In this document: positions 1-7,986 of the stretch, piece after piece
Layout: every line of letters starts with the position of its first letter
How positions within the stretch are numbered: position 1 is the first letter of the stretch
Translations under genes and position numbers: made by a program
Notes under the pieces: model-generated
Seen by the model: only the letters and a program-made list of their open reading frames with translations
Databases searched by the model: none
What the model was told of the DNA's origin: nothing
Source of the DNA: an uncultured Cryptobacterium sp.
GTDB taxonomy: Bacteria; Actinomycetota; Coriobacteriia; Coriobacteriales; Eggerthellaceae
Direction of reading: 5' to 3'
Length of the DNA stretch: 17,550 nucleotides
NCBI GenBank assembly: GCA_900554685.1
Contig: USIG01000025.1
Location: forward strand, 1 to 17,550

Positions 1-1
1 T

Positions 2-1960
2 AGTGGTCGTGTGCTTTTTGCTAAGGGAGCCAAAGTTGGCTATCTTGAGCAGGAAGCTATCGAGATGGGCGATAATCCCATTTTTGAAGAAGTTTTGTCC
101 GCCCAGCATGAAATTATGCGTCAAGAGCAGAAGGTACGAAGTTTAGAGCTTTCTTTGGGGGACAACCCCTCCGAACAGCAGCTTTCTGCCTACGGCCGAG
201 CACGTGATGTTTATGAGTCGATGGGTGGCTACGAGTTGGAATCACGCGTGCGAGCAGTGTTGTTTGGTCTTGGCTTTGGGGAAGAAGACATGGAGCGTCA
301 CACCACCGATTTTTCGGGTGGATGGCAGATGCGAATTGCTCTTGCCAAGCTGCTGACACGAAATCCTGAAGTATTGCTGCTCGACGAGCCGACTAACCAC
401 CTTGATTTGGAAAGCGTGCGGTGGCTTGAAGGATTTTTACGCAGCTACTCTGGTAGCGTTATTGTGGTAAGCCATGACCGTGCCTTTTTGGATAACATGG
501 TAGACCGCGTGGCTGAAATCGATCTGGGCCATGTTCAGCTTTATAAAGGAAACTATTCTGCCTATCTACAGCAGCGCGAAGAGCGAATCCAGCTCTTGCG
601 CGAACAGGCTGCAAAACAGGCAGAAGAAATAGCGCATATGGAAGCGTTTATTGAACGGTTTCGCTATAAGGCAACAAAGGCTAAGCAGGTTCAAGACCGC
701 GTGCGCAAATTGGAAAAGATGGAACGTATTCAGGTTCCCCCTGAAAAGAAGAGCGTTCACTTTAACTTTCAGCAACCACCTCGAACGGGGGATCTTGTTG
801 TTGAGGTGAAAGACCTCCATAAATCCTTTGGCGAGAAAGTGATTTATGATGGACTGGATTTGTCGCTGTACCGAGGAGATAAAGTTGCTCTAGTAGGCCC
901 AAATGGTGCGGGTAAGTCAACGCTTCTTAAAATGATAGCAGGAGTTTTAACGCCTGATTCGGGAACCATCAAGTATGGAACGCATGTCAGCAAAACGTAT
1001 TTTGCGCAGCATCAGCTTGAAGAACTTAACCCTCACAACACCGTTTTTGAGGAACTTGATGGGGTAGCGCCCGGCTGGAGTATTTCTCAGGTAAGAACAT
1101 TGCTGGGATCGTTTTTATTCCAAAATGATGATGTGGATAAAAAGGTTTCTGTTCTTTCTGGCGGAGAAAAATGCCGTCTTGCGCTTGCAAAAATGTTGGT
1201 AGCACCAAAACCGCTTTTGTGCTTGGACGAACCTACCAACCATTTGGATATTGCAAGTGCAGACATCCTGGAACAGGCCTTGCAGCATTTTGAAGGTACT
1301 ATTTTGCTTATTACCCACGACCGACACCTTATTCGCTCGGTTGCAAATCGTATTATCGAAATAAAGCCTGGCAAAGTTACTTCGTTTGCGGGAGACTACG
1401 ACTATTATCTCTACAAAGCAGAACAAGATGCTTCTGCTGCTTTATCAAGTGATGCTGAGGGCGCTTCGGCAAAGGCGGGTAAAAACGTACAGGGAAACCG
1501 TATTGCTAAGGCTCCTGCTGAAGCTGCTTCGGGGGCATTTGCTCATCAGAGTGATTCCTCATCGAAAACAGGACAAGCATCCACTCAAACAGGATCACAG
1601 GCATCTGCTTCGCGTTCGGTAACAGAAGGCCTTACGGCACCAAAGGGATCGGCGCCGAAATCTAAAGAGCAAAAGCGTCTTGAGGCACAAGCCCGCAATC
1701 GTGCGTATGCTGCTTTGAAAAACCAGCGCAAACGCGTAAAAGAACTCGATACGCTCATCGAACGCGAATCTGCGCGCATGGAAGAAATACTGGCACTTTT
1801 GGCGGATCCTGATTTCTACATGAATGAAGATGCTTCAAGCGATGTGATTGCCGAACATGCCAAGCTCAAAGCCTCTCTTGCGGCTCATGAGGAAGAATGG
1901 ATTATGCTTTCTGAGGAAATAGAAGAAGAAATGAAAAAGAGTAAGGAGGCTCTGTCATGA
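2..1960 (+). CDS. ABC-F family ATP-binding protein (ribosome-associated), 5'-truncated by the window edge
   Basis: This is a duplicated-ATPase protein with no membrane segments, of the ABC-F family that binds the ribosomal E site and acts on stalled or resistant ribosomes. The frame is open from base 2, and the first residues (SGRVLFAKGAKVGYLEQE) already sit inside the first ATPase domain. The gene therefore starts upstream; the GTG at 11 is internal, and the first Walker A is outside the window. Seen in order: first signature FSGGW (311-325) and LLLDEPTNH (about 374-400); a charged linker helix resembling the P-site tRNA-interaction motif (about 578-730); second Walker A GPNGAGKST (896-922), signature LSGGEKCRLALAK and CLDEPTNH (near 1220-1245). 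A Ser/Ala/Gly-rich linker (about 1424-1670) follows, then a C-terminal coiled coil as in Uup/YdiF-type members. Both Walker B glutamates are kept. It overlaps trmL by four bases (ATGA). The exact subfamily, and any role in antibiotic resistance, cannot be told from this. Confidence 0.93.
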   Translation, partial: SGRVLFAKGAKVGYLEQEAIEMGDNPIFEEVLSAQHEIMRQEQKVRSLELSLGDNPSEQQLSAYGRARDVYESMGGYELESRVRAVLFGLGFGEEDMERHTTDFSGGWQMRIALAKLLTRNPEVLLLDEPTNHLDLESVRWLEGFLRSYSGSVIVVSHDRAFLDNMVDRVAEIDLGHVQLYKGNYSAYLQQREERIQLLREQAAKQAEEIAHMEAFIERFRYKATKAKQVQDRVRKLEKMERIQVPPEKKSVHFNFQQPPRTGDLVVEVKDLHKSFGEKVIYDGLDLSLYRGDKVALVGPNGAGKSTLLKMIAGVLTPDSGTIKYGTHVSKTYFAQHQLEELNPHNTVFEELDGVAPGWSISQVRTLLGSFLFQNDDVDKKVSVLSGGEKCRLALAKMLVAPKPLLCLDEPTNHLDIASADILEQALQHFEGTILLITHDRHLIRSVANRIIEIKPGKVTSFAGDYDYYLYKAEQDASAALSSDAEGASAKAGKNVQGNRIAKAPAEAASGAFAHQSDSSSKTGQASTQTGSQASASRSVTEGLTAPKGSAPKSKEQKRLEAQARNRAYAALKNQRKRVKELDTLIERESARMEEILALLADPDFYMNEDASSDVIAEHAKLKASLAAHEEEWIMLSEEIEEEMKKSKEALS

Positions 1961-2442
1961 GCCTAGATCTTCATGTGGTGCTTTTTGAGCCTGAAATTCC
2001 TCAGAATACGGGCAATATCGCCCGTACTTGTGCCTGCACCGGAGCAACACTCCATCTGGTGGAGCCCATGGGTTTTCGAGCCACGCAGAGGAATATGAAG
2101 CGTGCGGGGCTTGATTATTGGGATAAGGTTACGATTGTTCGCCATGCAAGTACTCAGCAGTTTTTAGAGCAATACGCAGGCAAAAAAATGTATTTCTTTA
2201 CAGGGAAAGCTCATCGTTCGTATTGCGATCAGCAATATGACGGGGAAGTCTATCTAATCTTTGGCCGTGAAAGCCGGGGAATTGATGATGAAATACTTGA
2301 TGAGCATGCCGATGAATGCGTTCGCATCCCGATGCGTGAGGGGCTTCGCTCTCTTAACCTTTCCAACGCTGCTGCGCTCGGTATCTACGAGGCGCTCAGG
2401 CAAAACGATTTTGAAGGACTTGACGAAGAGGGACGTGGATAA
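1957..2442 (+). CDS. trmL: tRNA (cytidine/uridine-2'-O-)-methyltransferase TrmL, SPOUT family
   Basis: The enzyme methylates the ribose of the wobble base 34 in certain leucine tRNAs, using S-adenosylmethionine. At 161 residues it has the usual size of this minimal SPOUT protein. Visible motifs are PEIPQNTGNIAR (residues 12-23), FGRESRGI (102-109) and RSLNLSNAAA (131-140); the last two form the trefoil knot that binds the cofactor. The start ATG lies inside the stop region of the ABC-F gene (ATGA), with AAGGAGG at about 1943-1949 as a strong ribosome-binding site. This indicates translational coupling. Two bases separate it from scpA. The family is clear; the tRNA substrates are assumed from better-studied relatives. 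Confidence 0.93.
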   Translation: MSLDLHVVLFEPEIPQNTGNIARTCACTGATLHLVEPMGFRATQRNMKRAGLDYWDKVTIVRHASTQQFLEQYAGKKMYFFTGKAHRSYCDQQYDGEVYLIFGRESRGIDDEILDEHADECVRIPMREGLRSLNLSNAAALGIYEALRQNDFEGLDEEGRG

Positions 2443-2444
2443 GC

Positions 2445-3245
2445 ATGTCTTATCGCGTTCGCATAGAAAGCTTTGAAGGTCCTTTTGATCTGCTGCTTTA
2501 TTTGGTTAGTCGCCAGAAGGTTAATATCGGTTCTATTTCTTTGTCAGAAATTACCGATCAATATCTCTCTGAAGTGCAACGTATGAGAAATGTTGATCTT
2601 GACGTTGCGAGCGATTTTCTTTTGGTTGCTTCAACGCTTTTGGAAATCAAAGCGGCAAGTCTGATACCTCACGAGGAATCAGAGCAATCAGATGATGTTT
2701 TTGATGAAGACCTTTCACCTGGTGAAATGCGTGATGCACTGGTGGATCATCTTTTGGAATATAAAAAGTTCAAAAATGCCGCCAATGCCTTGCAGGCACG
2801 TTTTGAGGCGGAAGAGCGTATGCATGCGCGTCCCTTTGGTCCTGATCGGTCGTTTCTTACCTTGGTGCCTGACTATTTGAAAGGGGTCAAGATAGAAAAG
2901 CTCGGGCAGCTCTGTGCAGCTTGTATCGCGCGGCGTGATGTGTTTTTGCTTGAGTCAGAACATATTGCGGCTCGAGTTATTCCGGTAGAGACACAGGTGC
3001 GTCACGTTTACGATTATGTGTGCGAAAAGGGGCAAGCTCATTTTTCTGATTTTGTATCAGCTGAAGACGATGCCCATATTATTGTGGTCACGTTTTTAGC
3101 AATTTTGGAATTGTTTAAACGCAACATGGTTTCCTTACGTCAAGATGAGCTGTTTGGGGATATTGAAATTAACTTTGTAAAAGGCGGAAATCGCCAAATT
3201 CTTGACCAGGAAAACGAATTCGATTCGGTGATTGAGGAAGCATAA
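2445..3245 (+). CDS. scpA: Segregation and condensation protein A
   Basis: ScpA is the kleisin subunit of the bacterial SMC condensin. It bridges the SMC heads and binds a ScpB dimer to organise and segregate the chromosome. The N-terminus carries the family hallmark FEGPFDLLLYLV (residues 10-21), followed by the helical SMC-neck-binding region (ITDQYLSEV, DVASDFLLVASTLLEIKAASLIP). The middle is acidic and poorly conserved (about residues 77-95), as usual. The C-terminus has the winged-helix segment FLAILELFKRNMV...QDELFGDIEI that contacts the other SMC head. The length of 266 residues is normal. Its stop codon overlaps the scpB start by one base (TAATG), fitting co-translation of two partners that act in one complex. 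Confidence 0.95.
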   Translation: MSYRVRIESFEGPFDLLLYLVSRQKVNIGSISLSEITDQYLSEVQRMRNVDLDVASDFLLVASTLLEIKAASLIPHEESEQSDDVFDEDLSPGEMRDALVDHLLEYKKFKNAANALQARFEAEERMHARPFGPDRSFLTLVPDYLKGVKIEKLGQLCAACIARRDVFLLESEHIAARVIPVETQVRHVYDYVCEKGQAHFSDFVSAEDDAHIIVVTFLAILELFKRNMVSLRQDELFGDIEINFVKGGNRQILDQENEFDSVIEEA

Positions 3246-3997
3246 TGTTAGATTCTGAAAAGTCATGGGTAGCTGGTGCTCTAGAAGCGATGCTTTTTGT
3301 TACCGATGAGCCTGTTACTGTTCTTACGTTTGCCGATATGCTCGAAGTTGATCCTGCATATATCCAGGAGATACTTGAGGAATTGCAGCGCAGCTTTGAG
3401 CAGGATGAGCGTGGTATTCAGCTTCGTGAGGTAGCGGGCGGCTGGCGGCTGTATTCGCATCCTCGCTATCACGAATTGATAGAAAAATACGTCTTATCAT
3501 GGGATACGCGCAGGTTATCTCAGGCCGCCTTAGAAACGCTTGCAGTAGTGGCGTATTGTCAGCCTATAACGCGCAATGGAGTTGCTTCAGTGCGCGGAGT
3601 AAGTTCTGATAGCTCTATAAATTCCTTGGTGGAAAAAGGGCTTTTGCGAGAGGCAGGCACCCAGGATGCTCCCGGTAACCCGGTACTCTATGCTACAACC
3701 ACGACATTTTTGGAAAAGTTCGGTCTTCGCTCTGTGGCCGATCTGCCACCTCTTGAATCGTTTGCACCCGATGAAGAAACGCGTGCTTTTATTGCGGAGC
3801 GCTTGAATATCGTTCGTCCAGAAGATGAAACCTATTCTTTGCACGATGATACGGATAAGACGGTCGAAGATTTAGCTCATGCCGAATCGATGCAAGAGGC
3901 CATGCAAACAATGCTCTCCGATGCGCTTGCAGCAGGGGTGGGCGCTGTGGAAAAAATTAACTTTGACGAGCTGGTTTTTGATGAAGACGACGAGTGA
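3245..3997 (+). CDS. scpB: Segregation and condensation protein B
   Basis: ScpB is the winged-helix dimer that binds the middle of ScpA in the SMC-ScpAB condensin. The first wing domain spans about residues 8-85 (GALEAMLFVTDEPVT...GGWRLYSHPRY). The second begins at the diagnostic LSQAALETLAVVAYCQPITRN (residues 91-111) and continues through GLLREAGTQDAPGNPVLYATTTTFLEKFGL. The acidic C-terminal tail after residue 170 is long, giving 250 residues where about 180-220 is common. It includes a run of acidic residues at the very end (FDEDDE) and probably forms a flexible extension. The preferred start of the next gene lies inside the last 17 bases of this one. Confidence 0.94.
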   Translation: MLDSEKSWVAGALEAMLFVTDEPVTVLTFADMLEVDPAYIQEILEELQRSFEQDERGIQLREVAGGWRLYSHPRYHELIEKYVLSWDTRRLSQAALETLAVVAYCQPITRNGVASVRGVSSDSSINSLVEKGLLREAGTQDAPGNPVLYATTTTFLEKFGLRSVADLPPLESFAPDEETRAFIAERLNIVRPEDETYSLHDDTDKTVEDLAHAESMQEAMQTMLSDALAAGVGAVEKINFDELVFDEDDE

Positions 3998-4733
3998 AAA
4001 GACAAGTGATAGCTTAGTACGCTTGCAAAAGTTTCTTGCTCGCGGAGGAGTTGCCAGTAGAAGAGCAAGTGAAAAACTTATCGTTGAGGGTCATGTTTGT
4101 ATCAACGGACAGGTTATTACTGAGCTCGGCGTAAAAATAGACCCCGAAAAAGACGAAGTAACGGTTGATGGTAAGCGCGTAGTTGTTGGGGAAAAGCCGG
4201 TGGTGTTGATGCTTAACAAACCAGCTGGCTACTTAACTTCCATGAAGGATGATCGTCAAAGGCCTTGTGTTGCTCAATTGGTGCCTTTGGACACCTATCC
4301 CGGTCTGTTTCCGATTGGGCGGCTTGATTTTGACACCACGGGACTTTTGTTGTTTACCACCGATGGAGAATTAGGTAATGCGCTTTGTCATCCCTCCTTT
4401 CATGTTGACAAGGAATATCACGCTTTAGTGAAGGGCCATCCATCCCGCGCATCTCTTTCAACGTTGGAAAAGGGTGTTTCTCTTAAAGATGGTCTTACCG
4501 CTCCTGCCCGTGTTTCTGTTTTGAAACAAGATAAAACCTCAACGCTTCTAGCCCTTACTATTCATGAGGGAAAAAAGCGGCAAGTGAAGCGTATGTGTGA
4601 GGCAGTAGGTCATCCTGTTATACGGCTTCGTCGTGCTCAATTTGGACCTCTCAGTTTAGGGAAACTTGCCGAAGGGGACTATCGGGTGCTTTCAGAAGAA
4701 GAGGTAGCACAGCTTAGATCTTCGATTGGCTAA
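3981..4733 (+). CDS. rluB: rRNA pseudouridine synthase, RluB/RsuA/RluE family
   Basis: The enzyme isomerises a specific uridine in rRNA to pseudouridine. An N-terminal S4 RNA-binding domain (about residues 13-60: VRLQKFLARGGVASRRASEKLI...G.V) is followed by the catalytic domain with GRLDFDTTGLLLFTTDG (residues 113-129). Asp116 in that motif is the expected nucleophile. The EGKKRQVKRM segment (196-205) is typical of this subfamily. The frame is open further upstream (to about 3879), but those codons overlap scpB heavily and encode no S4 sequence. The ATG at 3981 gives a 250-residue protein of normal size and a 17-base overlap with scpB, so I chose it, although its ribosome-binding site is weak. 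Placement right after scpAB matches the actinobacterial scpA-scpB-rluB order. Whether the target is 16S or 23S rRNA is not visible. Confidence 0.9.
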   Translation: MKTTSEKTSDSLVRLQKFLARGGVASRRASEKLIVEGHVCINGQVITELGVKIDPEKDEVTVDGKRVVVGEKPVVLMLNKPAGYLTSMKDDRQRPCVAQLVPLDTYPGLFPIGRLDFDTTGLLLFTTDGELGNALCHPSFHVDKEYHALVKGHPSRASLSTLEKGVSLKDGLTAPARVSVLKQDKTSTLLALTIHEGKKRQVKRMCEAVGHPVIRLRRAQFGPLSLGKLAEGDYRVLSEEEVAQLRSSIG

Positions 4734-4737
4734 GCAA

Positions 4738-4746
4738 TGGTACACT
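4738..4746 (+). promoter_or_regulatory. Possible extended -10 promoter element before tyrA
   Basis: TGGTACACT at 4738-4746 reads as an extended -10 (TGn then TACACT). It lies just after the rluB stop and about 90 bases before tyrA, in one of the few real gaps of the window. No convincing -35 hexamer is seen 16-18 bases upstream, so the call rests on the extended -10 alone. The same GGTACACT string recurs twice after the NIF3 gene. Confidence 0.3.
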
Positions 4747-4762
4747 TTTACGTTAACGAAAA

Positions 4763-4828
4763 ATGTTTGTGTGCGGCCTTTTCTTTGAAGATCTCACACA
4801 AAATAAGGGAAAGGTAAAAGGAATTTAG
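4763..4828 (+). CDS. Possible 21-codon leader peptide upstream of tyrA (speculative)
   Basis: A short open frame starts at ATG 4763 and ends at TAG 4826-4828, four bases before the tyrA start. It begins MFVCGLFFEDL, with three Phe codons within its first eight, and then becomes basic. It overlaps the inverted repeat 4766-4802. Phe-bearing leader peptides are known in attenuation of aromatic amino acid genes, and tyrA-aroA follow here. Against this reading, no strong ribosome-binding site precedes the ATG and there is no U-rich tract after the hairpin. It may be a chance frame. Confidence 0.2.
   Translation: MFVCGLFFEDLTQNKGKVKGI
4766..4802 (+). repeat. 8-bp perfect inverted repeat (hairpin) in the rluB-tyrA gap
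   Basis: TTTGTGTG (4766-4773) and CACACAAA (4795-4802) are perfect reverse complements separated by 21 bases. No T-run follows, so it is not a standard intrinsic terminator. It sits in the probable tyrA leader and may form an RNA stem. Confidence 0.45.
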
Positions 4829-4832
4829 AATT

Positions 4833-5957
4833 ATGGATACGCGTTTTACTTCAATTATGACAATTGGTCTTGGGATGATAGGCTCATCGTTTGTGATGGC
4901 ATATCGCGAAGCGTATCCTGATTCTTATAGTATTGGGGTAGATATTTCTCAAGAGACTCTCGACGAAGCCAAGGAACGTGGATGGATCAATGAGGGCTTC
5001 CTTGCAACTGATGATTTATCCGAGGCGTTTTCGCGCTGCGACTTGGTGATGATTGCAACTCCGGTTCCAGTAGTTGCTGATTACTTTAAGCTTATTGCCG
5101 ATCATGATTTTAATGGGGTTGTGAGTGATACCTGTTCGACGAAGGCTCTCGTAAGTCAGCAGGCAAAAGATATACTGCCTCATCCCGAAAAATATATTCC
5201 AGGTCATCCTATGGCGGGTTCGGAAAAGAGTGGTATTGCTGCTGCACGTGAGGATTTGTTCCAGGGTGCTCATTGGGTTTTGTGCCCCGATGAGGCAACT
5301 TCACCTCAGGACTACGCCGATTTGCATGAAATGCTTACCGGCCTTGGCGCGCGTGTAGTGGCACTTCCTCGTGATACCCATGACGAAGTGGTAGCTATCG
5401 TAAGTCATGTTCCCCATTTTGTAGCATCGTCTCTGGTGGAATTGGCGGTTCGTCATGCAGGCGATCAGGAAGCGCTGTTTCGTCTTGCGGCAGGCGGCTT
5501 CAAAGACTCAACGCGCATTGCGGCGGGCTCTCCTGCCCTATGGACCGGCATTGCGTTCGATAATCGCAAAGCTATCGTCGAAGGACTTGATGAAATTCAG
5601 GGTATTTTGAAGGACTATGCTGATACGCTTCGTGAAGGGGATAAGCCTCAGTTCACATCACTTCTTGATCGTGCCGCGCAGGCCCGTCGGGCTCTTCCTG
5701 CTAAATGGGTTCCCGCAACAGAAGATTTGCTGGAAGTGCGTATCCCTCTTACCAATCGTCCTGGCGTAATTGCAGAAATAACAACTATTGCATCAAAGGC
5801 AGGTTGTAACGTACAGTCTATAGATATAGATCACATTACCTCGTCAAGTGCGGTCCTTGATCTGATTCTTACTGATGAAGGTGATATCGGAAAACTTTCA
5901 ACGCAGCTTATAAAAGCTGGGTTTAGTGTTTCATTCAACCCTTTGTTTAAGGAGTAG
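4833..5957 (+). CDS. tyrA: Prephenate dehydrogenase with C-terminal ACT domain
   Basis: The enzyme oxidatively decarboxylates prephenate to 4-hydroxyphenylpyruvate using NAD(P), the committed step to tyrosine. The N-terminal Rossmann fold shows GLGMIGS (residues 12-18) and an acidic residue after the second strand (GVDIS), which favours NAD. The catalytic and substrate region has HPMAGSEKSG (125-134), SHVPH (191-195) and GGFKDSTRIA (221-230). Residues about 300-374 form an ACT domain (LTNRPGVIAEITTIASKAGCNVQSI), which in relatives binds tyrosine for feedback inhibition. The length of 374 fits a dehydrogenase-ACT protein with no mutase domain. A ribosome-binding site (AAAGGA) lies about ten bases before the ATG. 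Two bases separate it from aroA, so two branches of aromatic synthesis share a transcript. Confidence 0.95.
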   Translation: MDTRFTSIMTIGLGMIGSSFVMAYREAYPDSYSIGVDISQETLDEAKERGWINEGFLATDDLSEAFSRCDLVMIATPVPVVADYFKLIADHDFNGVVSDTCSTKALVSQQAKDILPHPEKYIPGHPMAGSEKSGIAAAREDLFQGAHWVLCPDEATSPQDYADLHEMLTGLGARVVALPRDTHDEVVAIVSHVPHFVASSLVELAVRHAGDQEALFRLAAGGFKDSTRIAAGSPALWTGIAFDNRKAIVEGLDEIQGILKDYADTLREGDKPQFTSLLDRAAQARRALPAKWVPATEDLLEVRIPLTNRPGVIAEITTIASKAGCNVQSIDIDHITSSSAVLDLILTDEGDIGKLSTQLIKAGFSVSFNPLFKE

Positions 5958-5959
5958 TT

Positions 5960-7282
5960 ATGACTTCACCAAACACGACTCGCATTGAACCTCTTGCCCA
6001 TCCTCTTGATGGGGCAGCGGTGGTGCCTGGGGATAAATCTATTTCTCATCGCGCTGTTATGTTTGCTTCTATGGCAGAAGGTACTTCTCGTTTAACGGGG
6101 GTTTTGAATTCTGCTGATGTCCGCTCTACCATTGCGGCGATGTCTGCCTTAGGTGCTAACATCGCTCTTGAGCGCCAGATCGATGGCTCTCTTGCAGGTG
6201 GCATTACCGGATGGGGAGCAAAAGGCCCTACCCAGCCAGAAGGACCTATTGATTGTGGCAATTCGGGTACCACAGCCCGTCTTCTTATGGGTATTGTGGC
6301 GCCTTGGAATATCAGGGTAGAAATTACCGGAGACGATTCGCTGAAAAAACGCCCCATGCGCCGCATCATTGCTCCGCTTATGAAAATGGGTGTTCGCTTT
6401 GAGCCTGAAGCGTGCGAAACACTGCCGGTCACGGTGATAGGTACACCTGATCTCAAGGCTATTACCTACGATTCTCCTATGGCTTCAGCTCAGCTTAAAA
6501 CAGCAGTTCTTCTTGCTGGTTTAGGCGCAACAGGCGAGACGGTTATCAACGAACCGGCCATTTCGCGCAATCATACCGAGTTGATGTTGCCTGAATTTGG
6601 GGTGAAGGCGGGAATGGCTTTTCGTCGCGCTTCTGTTCAGGGCCCAGTTACCCTTCATGCCAACGAGGTTGATGTACCGGGAGATCCTTCTTCTGCTGCC
6701 TTTTTAATCTGCGCGGCACTGCTCAAGCCAGGTAGCTCGATTCAGATTGAAAACGTAAGCCTCAACCCCGGTCGTGTGGGCTTTATTCGCACCCTTGAGC
6801 GTATGGGTGCCTCGATCGAGGTTCGTTATCTTACTGCTGAAGGCAAGGAGCCTATTGGCATAATTGAGGCTGCCTATACTTCTCATCTTCGCGGATGCGA
6901 AGTTCCTTCCCAGCATATTGCCTCAGAGATCGATGAGATTCCTGTACTTTCGCTTGTTGCTGCTCATGCTTCAGGTATCACGGTATTTCGTGGGGTAAGC
7001 GAACTTACCAAAAAGGAATCCAACCGCCTTGAAGCTATCATCGAGGGCCTAGGCCAGCTAGGGGTAAATGCCTGGGCTGAAAATGACAATCTCTATATCG
7101 AAGGCCAACCTGATCTGGAGATACCACAGGGACTTGTATTTGATTCGCGCAAAGATCATCGTCTTGCGATGACGTGGGCTTTGGTTGGATTGTGCTCTCA
7201 GAATGCAGTGGATATCGTTGATTTTGATTGTATTTCAGTAAGTTTCCCCCGTTTCTTGGAAGTTTTGAGAGGGCTTGCCTAA
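5960..7282 (+). CDS. aroA: 3-phosphoshikimate 1-carboxyvinyltransferase (EPSP synthase)
   Basis: The enzyme transfers enolpyruvyl from phosphoenolpyruvate to shikimate-3-phosphate, the sixth shikimate-pathway step. Motifs in order: PGDKSISHR (residues 23-31), GNSGTTARLL (100-109), the GDDSLKKRPMRR loop (124-135), SAQLK (176-180), RNHTE (203-207), GDPSSAAF (241-248), NPGR (269-272), DEIPVL with the likely catalytic Asp (325-330), KESNR (352-356) and DHRLAM (399-404). Several resemble the class II group more than E. coli AroA (see findings), but the Gly of the GNSG loop is retained. The length of 440 is normal. AAGGAG overlaps the end of tyrA as its ribosome-binding site, and its stop overlaps the cmk start by one base. 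Confidence 0.96.
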   Translation: MTSPNTTRIEPLAHPLDGAAVVPGDKSISHRAVMFASMAEGTSRLTGVLNSADVRSTIAAMSALGANIALERQIDGSLAGGITGWGAKGPTQPEGPIDCGNSGTTARLLMGIVAPWNIRVEITGDDSLKKRPMRRIIAPLMKMGVRFEPEACETLPVTVIGTPDLKAITYDSPMASAQLKTAVLLAGLGATGETVINEPAISRNHTELMLPEFGVKAGMAFRRASVQGPVTLHANEVDVPGDPSSAAFLICAALLKPGSSIQIENVSLNPGRVGFIRTLERMGASIEVRYLTAEGKEPIGIIEAAYTSHLRGCEVPSQHIASEIDEIPVLSLVAAHASGITVFRGVSELTKKESNRLEAIIEGLGQLGVNAWAENDNLYIEGQPDLEIPQGLVFDSRKDHRLAMTWALVGLCSQNAVDIVDFDCISVSFPRFLEVLRGLA

Positions 7283-7953
7283 TGATTATTGCTATAGATG
7301 GGCCATCAGGCGCTGGAAAATCGACTGTGGCAAAGGCTGTTGCGAAAAAGCTTGGATTTTCCTGTTTAGATACAGGGGCAATGTATCGCGCTGTTGCATG
7401 GAAGGCTTTGTCTGAGGGGATCTCGCTTGAAGATAAGCCTGCTCTTGCTGAAATTGCTCGCACTCATACGATTAGCTTTGGACACGAAGAGGGTAACCCT
7501 GTGCCAAAGCAGGTATTTTGTGATAACCAAGAAATTACTAACGAAATTCGCACAGCAGAAATAGATAGGAGCGTTTCGGCGGTATCAGCGGTGCCTGAAG
7601 TAAGGCAGGCCTTAGTTGATCAGCAGCGTCGTATTGGCTCTGAAGGCAATTATGTTGTTGAGGGGCGCGATATTGGCACGGTTGTGTTTCCTGGTGCTGA
7701 AGTGAAAATCTATCTGAGCGCTTCTCCTGAAGAGCGCGCTCATCGTCGTGTGCGTCAAAACGTTGATCGTGGGGTAGGCTCTATCGATTACAACGAAGTG
7801 CTTGCCGATATCGTTCGCCGCGATGAGTTGGATTCAAGTCGCGCTACTTCTCCTTTGCGTCCGGCAGACGATGCGCTCTGCATTGACTCTACGGGTAAAT
7901 ATATTGAAGAGATTATTGCTATTATTTGCGGCCGTGCGCATGCAAAGATGTAG
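7282..7953 (+). CDS. cmk: (d)CMP kinase
   Basis: Cmk phosphorylates CMP and dCMP with ATP, recycling CMP released by RNA turnover and phospholipid synthesis. Seen: P-loop GPSGAGKS (residues 7-14), LDTGAMYRA (29-37), VEGRDIGTVVFP (126-137), and the LID/substrate segment RRDELDSSR (179-187). The length of 223 is typical. The frame is open 54 bases further upstream, but the ATG at 7282 starts exactly at the family N-terminus (MIIAIDGPSG). It overlaps the aroA stop by one base (TAATG) and has GAGAGGG (7267-7273) at good spacing. The aroA-cmk pairing is a recurrent bacterial arrangement. Confidence 0.95.
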   Translation: MIIAIDGPSGAGKSTVAKAVAKKLGFSCLDTGAMYRAVAWKALSEGISLEDKPALAEIARTHTISFGHEEGNPVPKQVFCDNQEITNEIRTAEIDRSVSAVSAVPEVRQALVDQQRRIGSEGNYVVEGRDIGTVVFPGAEVKIYLSASPEERAHRRVRQNVDRGVGSIDYNEVLADIVRRDELDSSRATSPLRPADDALCIDSTGKYIEEIIAIICGRAHAKM

Positions 7954-7986
7954 GAATAACTTGTAGGGAAAGCTAGGATATCGTCG

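Noticed and set aside
11..13. GTG at base 11 as the true start of the ABC-F gene
   Set aside because: The frame is open to the window edge, and family sequence (SGRVLFAKG) continues upstream; the first Walker A is missing from the window, so the gene begins outside.
1424..1690. Possible frameshift or foreign insertion in the ABC-F gene, because an alternative + frame is open over the Ser/Ala-rich region
   Set aside because: The main frame continues into a normal C-terminal coiled coil; low-complexity linkers at this place are common in the family.
3879..3980. Upstream extension of the rluB frame
   Set aside because: Would overlap scpB by over 100 bases and encodes residues unlike the S4-domain N-terminus; ATG 3981 gives the normal protein size.
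4766..4802. Hairpin before tyrA as an intrinsic terminator for the upstream operon
   Set aside because: The loop is 21 bases, the stem is not GC-rich, and ATAAGGG rather than a T-run follows.
6046..6456. 136-codon minus-strand frame inside aroA
   Set aside because: Lies wholly within a well-supported gene, with composition typical of a shadow frame and no family features.
7228..7281. Upstream extension of the cmk frame
   Set aside because: Overlaps the aroA end; the family N-terminus begins exactly at ATG 7282, which has a good ribosome-binding site.
7038..7463. 141-codon minus-strand frame across the aroA-cmk junction
   Set aside because: Antisense to two clear genes, with no recognisable motif.
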